A stretch of 64,000 nt of DNA from Triglochin maritima (taxonomy: Eukaryota; Streptophyta; Magnoliopsida; Alismatales; Juncaginaceae). Both the position numbers and the translations under genes were made by a program. The notes under the pieces were generated by a model, which had not been told where the DNA came from, searched no databases, and worked only from the letters and a program-made list of their open reading frames with translations. Shown one piece after another: positions 38,102-50,990 of this stretch (its first letter is position 1; each line of letters starts with the position of its first letter). Location: contig OY821789.1 in assembly GCA_963682175.1 (NCBI GenBank), positions 3,720,001 through 3,784,000 of the forward strand, written 5' to 3'.

Positions 38102-38884
38102 TTGAACCCTAAAAACGCATTCGATTTGGAATTTGTGGGATTCGAAGAGTGCGGAGGGATTACAGATTGTTCCGCCAAAAACCCTAACAGGTACAATAGT
38201 CCGGAAAAATGTAAGATGTTGGTTTTGCATGAAAGGCCTCGTGGTTTCTCGTTTTCATGTGTTTGCTCCTCTGTACCCCCCAAATATAATTTCGGGTATC
38301 AGATATGTGGTGTAATCAAAAATAAAATATTGTAGTAGGACTTCTAACGACAACTAACTAGCATTATATTTACTATATGAAATTTCATCTTTCATGGTCC
38401 TTGTAATGTTGCTAGAAGTGGTGACACTTGTAACTTTTTGTTCAATATGAACCTATTTAGGAAGTCCTATCTTGATTTGAAGTTTGTCTGACCAATGGAT
38501 AATACCTAGAAAGGACTTCTTGGATCGATGTTCTTGCATTTTAAAATTTTAATCAAGTTTGTTTCGATTTACAACTTCCAGTCAAGGTAGTAGTTAGTAA
38601 TTTTTGTTACATGTGCTTAAACAATCATGTCTTGGTGTGAAAATTTGCATCAATCTAGCAATTAATAATGGGAACTACTAAACGACGCCCCAAAACTACT
38701 TAAATCGCTCATTGAAATTACCAAATTGCCCTTAACAATATATTTAATACCCATATCGTCCCGTGTCTTTAAACAAGGTTTTTGACTCAGTTTTACTAAC
38801 ATTCCTAGTACCAACACCACGAAAATGTCTGGCGAAACACCTATATCAGGCGAAGTAACGGAGACGGATTTTTTTCCCGACTCG

Positions 38885-39104
38885 GGCGTCTGGCTAAGAC
38901 GCCTGCACCATCGTGGAGGCGTCTGGCTAAGACGCCTCCACCAAGGTTGAGGCGTCTTAGTCAGACGCCTCCACGATAGTACAGGCGTCTTAGCCAGACG
39001 CCTATACCATGGTGTAAGTGTCTCGCTAAGACGCCTCAACCATGGTGGAGGCGTCTTAGCCAGACGCCGCCACGATGGTACAGACGTCTTAGCCAGACGT
39101 CCCG
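38885..39104. repeat. 33-bp tandem array, 7 hairpin units
   Basis: Units start at 38885, 38918, 38951, 38984, 39017, 39050 and 39083, an exact 33-bp period. Each carries a 19-bp interrupted palindrome GGCGTCT-nnnnn-AGACGCC (loop GGCTA, TAGCC or TAGTC). Being a multiple of three, the period keeps a minus-strand frame open and reads as 11-residue repeats of the type RRLSQTPPRWC. I regard this as repeat translation, not a gene. Confidence 0.93.
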
Positions 39105-39345
39105 TTTTTTTTTAATTTTTTTGTCAAATTAAAATTATACGGTGTGTTATCTCAAATTATTTGACGTTTCTTTGCAACTTTTCGGTGGTAACCGGTCGGA
39201 TTACAATGAGTTTTTTTGCAAGTGATGAAGATTCAAAAAAATTTCAGATCCAACATTTTTTAAGTTCCAAATCCCCCGTTGGTAAAACATCCTGACTTAC
39301 AAATACCACCTCGACAGGTCATTCGGGGGTCTCGCTCATGGGGGA

Positions 39346-39500
39346 TGCGTCTTACACAGACGCCTGTCTCATGGGCGGAGCGTCTGGGTAAAACGCCTCC
39401 CCGATAGGTAAGGCGTCTGGGTAAAACGCCGCCCCCATGGGGAAGGCGTCTTAGCCAGATGCCCCCTCCTACGTGGGGGCGGCTCCGTCGGACGCCCGTA
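39346..39500. repeat. second 33-bp array, 5 diverged units
   Basis: Units start near 39346, 39379, 39412, 39445 and 39478, again at 33-bp spacing. They share the GCGTCT...ACGCC core but the palindrome is more eroded (for example GCGTCTGGGTAAAACGCC). The offset from the first array (263 bp) is within one base of eight periods, so the two arrays may once have been one. Confidence 0.85.
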
Positions 39501-40276
39501 ATTTTTTATTATTTTTTTATTAAAAAGATGTTAGATATTTTACCAGATTCGAGTACACTGGGACGTCCGTTGGTTCATTACTGACCTCCAAAACATTATT
39601 TTTTATGATTATAAGAGGAATATGAAGAGAGATGTGTGATAGGAGGGTAAAATGTCGCGTTATAGCAGTAGAAATGAGAGAATGGCAAAATGGTAATTTC
39701 AAGTGGCGATTTAAGTAATTTTGGGGCGATGTTTAACAATTCTTTGTTATATCTACTTAAATAAGTATTGTGTAGTTTTCATTTGCAAATCAATTATTAG
39801 TTGTCGAGATAATGCTAACTAAACCAATCAACCAGAAACAACGTAATCATACCAAGACATTGTTCAAGTCACAACACTTGGCAATAATGTCTACCCTAGA
39901 CATTGCTTTTGGGTTGCTTCGTCGTGGTTCGCATGTAAAAATGTTCAAATAGCAAGAAGTTTATTCTTGTTCGTTTCTTAATAATGCAACTTTTGTAAGC
40001 AAATGTAAAATATCACTCTTACTTCTAATACTAGTCTAATTTTTTTTGAGTGTTTCTTTTACATACAGAAGAGACTATGAATTTCCTCGAGGTAAACACT
40101 CAAACACTTATACCAAACCCGTTACCAGCCAAGTAAACTACAAATTGAGTCACCTTGCAGAGACAACAACATTCTTTTGGGCATATGTTGCAAAATCACC
40201 ACCAACACCAACGCAAGAGCTCATCCGACGTGATCGCGTTCGTTCGTCCGCCCTTACGACTCCTGTGGCTTCTTCC

Positions 40277-40819
40277 ATGGCATCATTCTCCGCCGCGAGG
40301 TCCTTCTCTCGCTCCGCTCCTCTCCGCCGCGTCTTATCCACCGGCACCAAGGCAGCGGCGCGCCCTTCCGTACGCCTCCCCAAATCCCCCGCCGCCACCC
40401 AACGTTTCCTCAGGTTTCGCTCGACGCGTTTTTGGGGAGTTTTCTCCATCAGAAACTCCAAATTCCCATCTTTTTTACGCACTTTGTGGTGTAATTTGAT
40501 TATTGCTTCCTCTCTTGTTGAGAACAATCCATATGGAAGAAGTAGTTTGGCTTACTCTCTTTTGAGCTTCGAAGTTCTTTTATCGGACTTTCGTTTTGAA
40601 AGTTGTTTGTTTCTCATTTGAAGCGACAATTCTTTTCTTTAGTGTCGGAAGTTGTAATGTTTAATTGTTAATTGTAATGATCCTTTTGATGCCGTAGGAA
40701 TCCGGTGGAGATAAGTAGCTGCTTGGAGTCGCTTCTACCGCTGCACAGTGTCACTGCTTCTGCCTTAATGACTTCGTTGATTTCGGAATCTCCCCGGACT
40801 TATGGATGGTTCTCCCAAG
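40277..40819 (+). CDS. NFD6-like mitochondrial protein, 3' end not located
   Basis: Small protein of the NUCLEAR FUSION DEFECTIVE 6 family, a mitochondrial protein; the Arabidopsis mutant fails in polar nuclei fusion. Exon 1, 40277-40413, encodes [20 protein letters not shown]..., an Arg/Ser-rich, acid-poor presequence. Exon 2, 40698-40819, continues [38 protein letters not shown], the family core ([17 protein letters not shown]...YGW). The exon ends in phase 1 with a GT donor at 40820. Only a few residues should remain in a last exon, which I could not identify. The following intron holds a 6.3-kb Ty1/copia element starting 156 bp after this exon. Whether the gene still makes a normal message depends on splicing across or before that insertion. 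Confidence 0.8.
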
Positions 40820-40975
40820 GTATTTATCATATCTGCTTTCCGATCTTATGATGTTTAGTTTTTGATCGGTTGTGGTGCGTCATTGGTTAAATATGGTGTT
40901 TTCTGGAAATTTACATTCTTTAAAAAACTACAATTGTAGGTTGTTGATTTTTTCTTTTGTATTGTAAGTGATTGG

Positions 40976-41380
40976 TGTTAGAAGTAATGCGTTTCAATAA
41001 CATTAATAGAAACACAATATTCAAACCCATGATCCATAAATTCGACATAAAATAACAAAATCAGAAGACTTACAATTCGTTAGCACCGACATCTCGAATC
41101 TTGAACGCGGAAGCATCACCTAAACTCCGGGTGTCGGTCTTCAATGATTTTCCTCAACCTTAATGATGGACTCTCTCCTTAGGGTGTTTTCGTAAGCGAA
41201 GGGAGATGGAATATGAGAGATTGAGTTCAGACAATCATTGGGACCAAACCCATTTATAATAACATGATACGGTTATTTCCCATCAAAATAACCCCCACTA
41301 ATCCCATTGCTTTTGAGATAGTGCAATTGTGGGTTTATTTAATTTAATTAAGTAATGAATAATAGGCCAAAAATCTAACA
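40976..41380 (-). repeat. copia LTR (3' LTR by element orientation)
   Basis: 405 bp. Compared by eye with the other LTR, the only difference seen is T here versus C there in gtgggTttattt (near 41329 and 47273). Confidence 0.95.
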
Positions 41381-44300
41381 TTCTCCCACTTGGCCGTAAC
41401 ATTATATTCATTAATCACATGACCAAGCCCACACTTAAATTTGGTCAATATAAACTTAACATCATGTACCTTATTAGTTAGAATCATCAAACCAAACTAA
41501 TGTAATCAAAATGACTAACGTCGTCATTTGATCCCCATCAATTATAGTACTTGGTAATCTTTCTAATAAGGTCAAAATCACATAACATTACTTTGGGTCT
41601 ATAAACATTGTTTGCTCAATAAAGTAAATTAGGCGCCATAAGTATCAAACAAACAATTATATATGAACTAATCAAAGTCAAATAATTAGTGAAGCTTCAA
41701 AGTATATTGTCATACACTTAATCATTAATAACATAACATTACATTAACCAAACCCATCCAGCAACATATCTTCGAAAGAGAATGGGTGGTAGAAGCTTTT
41801 GTTAGTGATCAACTAACAGTGGTTGAGTACTTATATGTGTATGACTAAATACCATCTTTGACTTTGTCTTTAAAACAATATATGTCAATTCATTATGACA
41901 CATCACTTAATTTGTTGTTTAAAGAAATTAGCAGTCTCATCATCATAAATAAACACAAGTTTAACATAAGTTTCATAAAAGTTGCTACTATTTGAAGTTG
42001 AGAAATAAAAAATTCCTTAATCGTAAGACTTTATAAGTAGCATCATAACACGTCATAATTTCACTTGCATTATAGAAGATGCTCATAACGACTGCTTAGC
42101 ATTCTTCTATAATTTGGTCAATTTGCAAGTATATACATAAACCTGAATATGGATTTCCTGCTGTCAAAACAACCTGAAAAGTCAGAATCATAATAACCAA
42201 TAACGTCACGGTTGTCTGACTTTCTATAAGTAAGCATATAATATTGTGTCTTTTACGAATATCGTAAGAACCTTTTGGTTGTATTCTAATGATATATTGC
42301 TAGATCTACTTGATTTTGATCAAGTATGCCAACCTTAAAAGGTCAAATTGAATATGTGCAAATTTGAGTGTACATAAGACTCCCACCAACAAGGCATAAG
42401 GAATCAACTTCATTTGTCACACATTCCAAATTATCTTAGGACATTAAAAATTATTTTATTTGTCACCCTTTACGATAGCGGTAATGCTTGGGAGTAATTT
42501 TGCATGGATAATCGTAACATCCCACGAGACAGATCACGATAAATTTCAAAGCCAATAACGTAAGAGGTTTCACCAAGATCTTTCATTTCAAATTTAATTG
42601 AAATAAATCATTTTGTCTCGTATAATATATCTAAATCATTACTGAGTAGCAATATATAATCCTCGTATAAACAAGAATAATAAATTTACTCCCACTAATC
42701 ATAAGGTATATGCATTGATACATCACATTTTCTTAAATCCAAAAGTAATAATTACCTTATCTTACTTAAGATACCATACATTATCTCGAAGTTTGTTTTA
42801 ACCCATTTATGAATGTTGTCTTACATCCATCTGATGTAACTCTAAAACATATTTATGAGCTACTTAGGTCAAAACTATCCTTAATGAGTCTTTACTTGAG
42901 ATAGGAGACAATATTTCATCAAAATGAACATCATCCTTTAGTTAAAGCCGTTAGCGATTAGTCAGACCTTAAATAATTTGATGCTACCTTTGGAGTAGGT
43001 CTTAGTCATAAAAACCCACTTACAACCGACGGGCTCAACTCCAAGAGGTAAATCCAAAGGGTCCAGACTTTATTAATTTCATCTCATTGTTAACGATTTT
43101 TAACCACTGAGATGATTTATCGCTCACAATTACTTCTTTAACTAAGGGTATATTTTCTCCATTACCAAGATCGCATCTTTTAAATTAGGTATACGACTTA
43201 GTCAATAGAAATGACAAATCTTTTCTCCTTTGAGATCTACATAAGGGTTCTTCAACCAGCTCAAGAGTTTCATTAGTGTGGGGTTCTTCAGTAGGTAGTG
43301 GACTAAAATTTTCTACAACACTTTGAAAATGTTTAGAACTTAAAAACTTTTCGGATAATCGAAATCAGAACATAAGTTCGATTTCCCTCGAGATTTCCAT
43401 TATAATCACACTACTCCCACTGAAGTTGTCATTTTCTAAGAATATAAGATGACTCATAAAATCAACAATTCGAGTAGTATCTACTGGGCAATAAAATCAA
43501 AAGTTTTGGATATATATATGGATAACCAATAAAATAACAACTAATGGTTTGGGAATCTTAATTCTTAATTTGAGATTGAAGTTTTTTTTAAGACAACATC
43601 ATACTCATAAATATCCTAAATTCGGTTTCCTTGTTGTCCACAAATCATAAGGAATTTTTTTTGAACAGATTACTAGGAAACCAAATAAGAATATGTGGTT
43701 GTCTATCTAAAGCTTCAATCCATAAAAACAAGGCAAGTTAATGTTGCATATCATGTTTCGTACCATATCCATAACTGTACGATTTCGTTTCTCAGCCAAC
43801 ATAATTATTCTTTGGGATGTCCCAACAATAAAAGCTGATGGAAGATATCATTATCATGAAGAAACAAAGCAAAATATGAATATTATTATGACCCTTAAGA
43901 CTTGAAGTAGGACATTATCCACATACATTATTGGATAATTTTCAAAAAATCACCACTTCAAGTAACTCATTTCTTAGTTCATTTTCACATACTTGTCTTT
44001 ACTACATTAAAAAATCAGAAAAATCTAATGTAAGAAGAATTTCAATCATGAAGAGACATAATATTCTCTTTTGAAATATATCTCAAACGACGATAACATA
44101 ATGACGATGAGTTTCCATTATCATGATTTCTCTTGATTTCACTTCTATAATTATTGACACCAATAGTGTTCATCGATAAAACCATTAGTCGATGAAAAAC
44201 TCAAATGCAACTTATATAGAGGTCATCCTCTAAATTCTGAAACAAGAGGTAAATGCCATAAGTGGAATTTTACAACGAGTTCGTAATGTGCACAATGGTG

Positions 44301-46913
44301 CAGATGTCAATCCATTAGGTACATGAATGAACCTTAACTTAAAAAGATTCATAAATCATAAGGTTAACTTTATTATCTTTTTAGCAAGTCATGCTTTAAA
44401 ACATCATACTCCTTCAATAAATGTCTAATTTCGTTAAACAGTAACATTTAGGAGTAAAACATGATTTGCACCGCAGGTGCTTGCTTTGTTTTTAGCAACA
44501 ATTGCCTTCATTATCTTTATCCCATTACCAATATCGTTAAATTTTCTCTTTGTTGGACATCAAGGACTTTGTGTGCGAAGTCAGACTTTTAAGTCTTTAA
44601 TCTTAATTCTTCGTCAACACATATGACAATTTTATTGCTCATTTTCAATTTATCCTTTTGCACATGATAATTGGTTATGAAATAATCAAATTGCGCAGGA
44701 CAAAACTCATAATAAAATGAACAAGAAATTGTTATATTTATGTCTTTGAGTTTTGCTGTCATATCATTAATCATCACGATATGTTCACATGTTCCGCTAG
44801 TCCATCATACTTGGTTGTGAGTATTTAAATTATAAGAGTACTCGCATTAACCTTAAAAGTACCCTTAAATTGCTCTATAAGTGAAGTAAAATTCTTTAGC
44901 ATTAGATGTCTTGTTATCACTATCTTTCTTAAAGATTGCTCCCAGATAGTAATAGTAATGAAACTTTTCACAATCATTAATGACATGCGGTTAGAACACT
45001 CTCAATTTTCATAAGCCACATTTTGTTCTCATGGAACTTGTGGTTGTAGAAAACGTAATAGTGTTCATTCATTAAGCATGATTAAGTTTCAAACACACCA
45101 AGACAAAATTTTATTTGCTTCTTCCAAGTGAGAAAATTTATTGAAATGTGACGTTACATAATACGTAATCAATGCTACATAATTATCATAAAAATGCATT
45201 ATGTTTACTTTATTAACTAATAAATCCATACGGGAAACAAATATGTCAATAAACTGAATGAAAGTTAAACACCCAAAATATTTCAGTTATGACATACTTA
45301 TTATAGCATATTATTAATCTAAGTTGGTACGATTAATAATATGCACATAAAAATACATAAATAAATCAATTTACATCACCGTTGGGCAGAAATAAACTGA
45401 TTTATATAAACATTAATCATAATAAATCATTTTCATAATTAAAGTTGGTAAAATTATGTCAATGATTTATCAAACATCGTAAGTCGTTATTGTGGTTTAA
45501 CACCACATGATAACCACGAAAAATATTTAGCAAAAGACAATCGACAATTAAAGTTATTCAAATTGACTAAAGTCGATCACTAAATATTACATTATATGGT
45601 TAACATTCCTTTTTTTCTTAAGTTATGCAAACATATACGATATTTCCGTTGGGTCCTATCATACAAGATGCAACCAAAATCCCATATTTCATAAATAATC
45701 ATTAGTCAAAATAAATCCATAAATTATATAATGAAAGGATATCAACAACTAAAGTTGGTAAAGTTGCCAATAACCAATCATCAAACACATAATAGGATTA
45801 CAACTTTTGACAAATATGATTCTGTATATATACATAATATATATTTCATAAACATAAGTGAAAATGCATCAATGTCACATTAAGAACCTTTGAGACATTA
45901 AAATAATTGCTGAAATATTCCATCCTTAAATAATTCAAACAATTAAAAAAATAATACTATCATGATAATTTCTGTTACTATTCACCCACAAATTCGTTAA
46001 GTGGAAATGAATAACACGACGTAATATATAAACATGTACTAGATGTAACACATTATTTAATTATACGAATCATAAGTATAATTAAGATTTAAGATCATGT
46101 TTATATATGAAAAAATAGGAAAAATACATAACCATTACTTGTCCAGAATCTTTCACATAATTGGTGACTGACGTGATCCTTTTTCTTATATTTTATTTTC
46201 TTAAAAAACAATGTAATATTCATTATTCATTAAAAGATATAGTCATGAGCACCAAAATTCCAAACACAATATTAAATGGTTAAAAAAATCAGAACTATAA
46301 GCACCGAATTCTTCGTAAAATTCTTAATTAATGACTTAATAATAGAAACATTAATCGGTAATTAACATGTAATTCCGTAATTTAAATGCACATTACATTA
46401 ACTTCATAACCGTTAACAATGTGAGGGGCATTGGTTTTACACGTTAAAATTAATGTAACTTAATCAATGAAAATAATATTTATTATTATCATATCCACTT
46501 TCTTACGTGGGTAAAATAAATAAATATCATATTAATATTTATAACATAAAACATCATGTAATTATACAAGTCATAAGTATAATTAAGACAAAAATTAAAC
46601 ATAAAAATTTCAGATGAAAATAAACTTTCATATTAGGAACATGCTAAGGTCGTTACTCAACAACAAGAACGCCAATTGGCAACTCACGTAAATTTTATTT
46701 TAAAGTTTGAATAACACCTTTCCATCAAATACATAACTTGACAGTCGACATGCACATACACGATCCTTAAAAATAATATTAAACTAAGGAACTAATACGG
46801 TAATCCAACAGACTGAAATTCTGAAAATGTTACATCAATTCCTAACGAAATTGAAGATCGAAAAAATTAAATATTTTGTATTTCATACGAATTTATGTGG
46901 CTCTGATACCAAA

Positions 46914-47318
46914 TGTTAGAAGTAATGCGTTTCAATAACATTAATAGAAACACAATATTCAAACCCATGATCCATAAATTCGACATAAAATAACAAAATC
47001 AGAAGACTTACAATTCGTTAGCACCGACATCTCGAATCTTGAACGCGGAAGCATCACCTAAACTCCGGGTGTCGGTCTTCAATGATTTTCCTCAACCTTA
47101 ATGATGGACTCTCTCCTTAGGGTGTTTTCGTAAGCGAAGGGAGATGGAATATGAGAGATTGAGTTCAGACAATCATTGGGACCAAACCCATTTATAATAA
47201 CATGATACGGTTATTTCCCATCAAAATAACCCCCACTAATCCCATTGCTTTTGAGATAGTGCAATTGTGGGCTTATTTAATTTAATTAAGTAATGAATAA
47301 TAGGCCAAAAATCTAACA
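46914..47318 (-). repeat. copia LTR (5' LTR by element orientation)
   Basis: 405 bp, adjacent to the primer-binding site at 46900-46911 and differing from the other LTR by one base in my reading. Confidence 0.95.
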
Positions 47319-47323
47319 ATTGG

Positions 47324-50300
47324 AAATAGTTTGTCAAAGATGCAAATTGTTTGGTATGAACTAGAATGATTTTTCGCGGTGGCAGTTGTAGGCTGCTACT
47401 ATTAGGTATTTGGGTATATAGAATGTTCTTGCCCCATAGAGACAAGCACAACTAGTCAATATCAAGTTGTTGCATTTCATTCCTAGGAATGTTACTTTAG
47501 ATAAGAAAAGTACCTCCATAAGATGGAAGTTGTCACATTCCACCACATTGTTCTGAATAATCTCAAACTTCAGATATATATTTTGCAAGAGAAAAACACG
47601 GTCAGGAGATGGCAAGTTTGAACTATAGTATTTATTTAGGCATTTTTCTTTACATTATATGTTCACTTGTCACATTTTTTTGCTGAACTCTATCCACTAA
47701 AGCCACTCTAAGATGGAGAAATCTTCAATATGGGATGAAAACAAGCATATCATAATAATGGCTTTGGCTCCTAAGTAGGAATCTGGAGGATAAATATAAA
47801 ACATTAAAACTTAATTCTTAGACTTTGCACCTAAGATGAGAGTTAATGTTTGATTTGTAGTTGTATACCATCGTACTGGCAATAGTTGCCTGGTTCATTT
47901 CACCGTGTACGTAGAAAGCATCTACACAGTTTTCTCTACTCATGATTCTACTTTCTGCCCAGCATATGTTGGCATTTTTCGGTCATTCCCAAGCATTTTG
48001 TCCACCCACCTAAGTCTAAAGGTTGTTCTTTTTCCCTTGTAGGACTTGATGAAACTAAATGAGGGCCCAGGTGGAAAGATTCTTAACTGGAAGTTCCTCC
48101 CCATATTGAAAGAGCTAATAAATTTCTCCATCTAGTTGATTAGGGCCTTTTTGTTCATTATCTGTGCTTAATTGATAGCCATAAAACACTGTATCAGATC
48201 TATTCAGTGAGAAATTGACATTTTTCCTACTCGTAATGTATGCAAGACTCCTTTAAAGGAAATTAAGCATCTTTCACCCGAAATGCAGTTTTCTAATTCT
48301 TTTTGAACACCCTCTTATCTTTATCCCTGTCTTCACAGTTGCAATGAGATAGGCATTTTGTTGGAACCTCATGCATTTGAATTGAAACATTTACCGGTAT
48401 TACTGAAAATTGAGGCTTTCGTGTTGCCAGTAATCACCACTTAACAGAGCAATGTCAATGTGCTACAATTAGGACAATATCCTCCTTGTTAATTTGTAGA
48501 TATATAGTTTGTTGGATATGATTTTACGGATAAAATTGCCTAATTTCCATGCTCGAACTTGTTTCAAACAGATGATATTCCGTAGGTGATATATATATCA
48601 AGCCATATAACCAGATTGATGGCACCATTCTCTGAGCATCAAACAATTGGTTGGCACATTGCAGCATAAGCAAGATCTTGTTTAGATGCATAACCATTGG
48701 ATTTCTATCCAAAAGATCCAAAGGTTCTCCTGCAGTCTATTTGTTTGTCCAATAGTTAGAAAATCGGTTGAGCAAATTCTTTTATTCTCCATTACAGATC
48801 AGCATGGCAAGTTTTGTTGTGCTAATGTAAGTGTTGAAAACAGATGCATGTCATTTGCTTGAGTTATGTGCCAAGAATGTCATGTTGCAAGCAGTTCAAA
48901 AATACCATAGAGCACTCCCTTGACTCAGCAGTTAAATCTTGGCAAATGCAATTGTTATTCTAATTCTCAACTTATTGGTAAAACCTGGGGACAATATCTT
49001 TATCTGTCAATTTCGTCTATTTTATGAATTTTTCTTGTCACCGTAAGGGTGCATCAATGTCCGGTTGGTTACTGCTTCTGTGCGATGTCTTTATGGATTC
49101 TGGGACAAGTTCCATTATCTTTTATCTATGTTTGGAATAAATGGTAGAAGCCGAAAAGGTATTCCTTGGAATTATTCCTACTTAGGGACTGTCTGGATGA
49201 TTCCTGTGAATTCCGAAGGTGATTGTTATGGACGCCATTTTCTGAGGAATGGTTTCTCTTTCTAGTCGAATTGATAGTTACTTCGCTGCAATTTTTAGTG
49301 TATTACAATGAATGGCCAAAAACAGAAACCACTTGCTGCAAAGAAAGTTGTATGGCGCCGGAAAGACGAATGTGGTTATTACTTTGCTTTAGAAATTTTA
49401 AATTTCAACAAGAGATATTTGAAGGCAAGTGGCATCCAAGTGAAATAAATTATTTTTATTGAGACTTGAGTCTAGGTTGTTCTGCAAAAGCTTGCTCATG
49501 TTGATTTAGGTCGAGAACTAGAGTTTTTTCTTTTGAGAGTTTTTTGTTATCACTCACTCTATCATGGTTATAATTTTTGCAACCCGGTGCTTTCTAATAT
49601 TTCTTTTGCAATCAGTTATTATATTATTTATTACTACTTGAAGGTGCGGTTCACTTTACTTCCAGTTCCAGAAGATTTTCTGTCTTTTCATAAGCTACAT
49701 GCTTTGTTTCTTGATGTGGATTAGTGGGTAGTTAGGAAATCTTAGTCGGTTGGTCTTACTATGCCATCCAATTCCTCACGCTTTTGGTGATAACGTTAAC
49801 AGTTTGTGGCACATTTTTCTCGTGTCCTATCATTGTATAATATCTAAATAAAATACGAATCGCAGCCTTTAATCACTTTGCATTGACAACAAACTAATGA
49901 TTGCTCGAAGTAAAGATAGACACCGAAGCAGTCTTGATGGATGCATCGGTCAAATTGGTCTTCAATTATTATAAATTTTTATTTTCTTCTTTAAAGTTGT
50001 TAGATAAAAGAGACATGGAATACCACTGAATTACGAGTACAGCTAAATACACAATTAATAGGAAAATCTTATGGCCATTTGGTATATCTTACACCACGTG
50101 AATGATGAGTGGTTAAAAATCGGAAGTGGTGTGGTAGTAATAATAAAATGATTTGGGTGTTATAAACCACAACATCCCAACAAAAACCGAAATTCGTCTC
50201 CACGGGAGGAGACTCCAAAATCTGTAGAAGTATTTGAATCCTACTAAATGGTTAACTCAATACCGGCCTTACTAAGTAATGATATGTAAGAGAATGCAAA

Positions 50301-50330
50301 TTCCTTACAAGTCCCGTTCCTAGACCAACC
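47324..50330. other. no clear gene; possible NFD6-like intron or 3' region
   Basis: After the copia element the sequence should return to the NFD6-like intron and then to its last exon and 3' UTR. A short candidate follows the acceptor at about 48798 (ATCAGCATGGCAAG...), but it extends further than the family C-terminus I would expect, so I do not call it. Otherwise AT-rich with only chance reading frames. Confidence 0.45.
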
Positions 50331-50334
50331 TGTT

Positions 50335-50760
50335 CACTTCTGAAGCCTTCCATCCATACCTTCTCCCACTCGGGACAAGAAGTAGAATTGGATCTGGTTT
50401 GTTAAGAAATACATTAAAAAAACATTCATTTACCTTCCAAAAATAAACAAATAAAAAGACATTTTTAAAAAAATCGGTGCCACCCCGTGTCCCCCATCCA
50501 TACCTTCTCTTACAACTCCACGACCACACAGCATAAGAAGTAAATAAATAAAATGACTTGGTTATCAAATAAGGAAAAAATATTAAAAAAAGGAATTTAG
50601 CTTCCAAATATAAAAAAAAAATAAAATTCGGTGCCTTCCCAAATGATACCCATCCACACCTTCTCTTACATCTCGACACGGCATAAGAAGTAAACAAATA
50701 AAAGATATTAAAATGCATTCAGCTTTCAAAAATAAACAATAAAAACATATTTTTAATTAA
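50335..50760. repeat. degenerate tandem repeat, three units of about 150 bp
   Basis: The phrase ccatccataccttctc recurs at about 50349 and 50496 and, as ccatccacaccttctc, at 50651. Each is followed by cataagaagta-like text and an A-rich stretch containing aaaaataaacaa or a variant. Upstream of Di19. Confidence 0.75.
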
Positions 50761-50781
50761 AAAAACAAAAAAAATGGTACG

Positions 50782-50794
50782 CCCCCCCCCCCCC
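50782..50794. repeat. 13-nt C tract upstream of Di19
   Basis: 13 consecutive C, followed by taactagg, about 195 bp before the Di19 start codon. Probably in its promoter. Confidence 0.95.
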
Positions 50795-50990
50795 TAACTA
50801 GGATGGACGCCGACATGGACGCGGAGTGGACGAAGCTACGACCCCACCTTCCCTCCTCCTCTCTCCCCCTCACATTTCTTTTCTCATTATTATCACCATT
50901 TTCTCTCACACACACACCAAAAACAAATCCCTTTTTTCTTCCTCCGTCAAACCTAACCCTAATCTTCTCGTCCGGATCGATCCCTCCGCC

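Larger units (their letters stand above)
38672..39742. mobile_element. non-autonomous TIR element carrying hairpin-repeat arrays
   Basis: The left end GAACTACTAAACGACGCCCC, continuing to CTTAAATCGC and GAAATTACCA, is mirrored by the right end (reverse complement GAATTGTTAAACATCGCCCC, CTTAAATCGC, GAAATTACCA). This gives imperfect inverted repeats of about 55 bp. Size about 1.07 kb. A target duplication could not be recognised. The interior is two 33-bp repeat arrays and an AT-rich spacer, with no transposase. End structure suggests a Mutator-like non-autonomous element, but that is inference. It lies between CBP20 and the NFD6-like gene. Confidence 0.75.
40976..47318 (-). mobile_element. Ty1/copia LTR retrotransposon, coding-dead, in NFD6-like intron
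   Basis: Complete element of 6343 bp in minus orientation, flanked by the 5-bp duplication ATTGG (40971-40975 and 47319-47323). Both LTRs are 405 bp and begin TG and end CA. The primer-binding site TGGTATCAGAGC (initiator Met tRNA) reads on the minus strand from 46911, two bases inside the 5' LTR at 46914-47318. The polypurine tract AAGTGGGAGAA lies at 41381-41391 next to the 3' LTR. The interior retains copia fragments, such as DLPLGVEPVGCKWVF of reverse transcriptase near 43009-43070 and CPVDTTRIVDF near 43440-43500. Stops and shifts break every frame. Confidence 0.95.

Noticed and set aside
38662..39039. Frame encoding RRLSQTP-type repeats as a real protein
   Set aside because: It is the 33-bp array read in a frame kept open by its period; both ends run into transposon end sequence.
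38885..39500. CRISPR-like array
   Set aside because: Period is 33 bp including the repeat, the intervening bases are themselves related, there are no cas genes and the DNA is plant nuclear.
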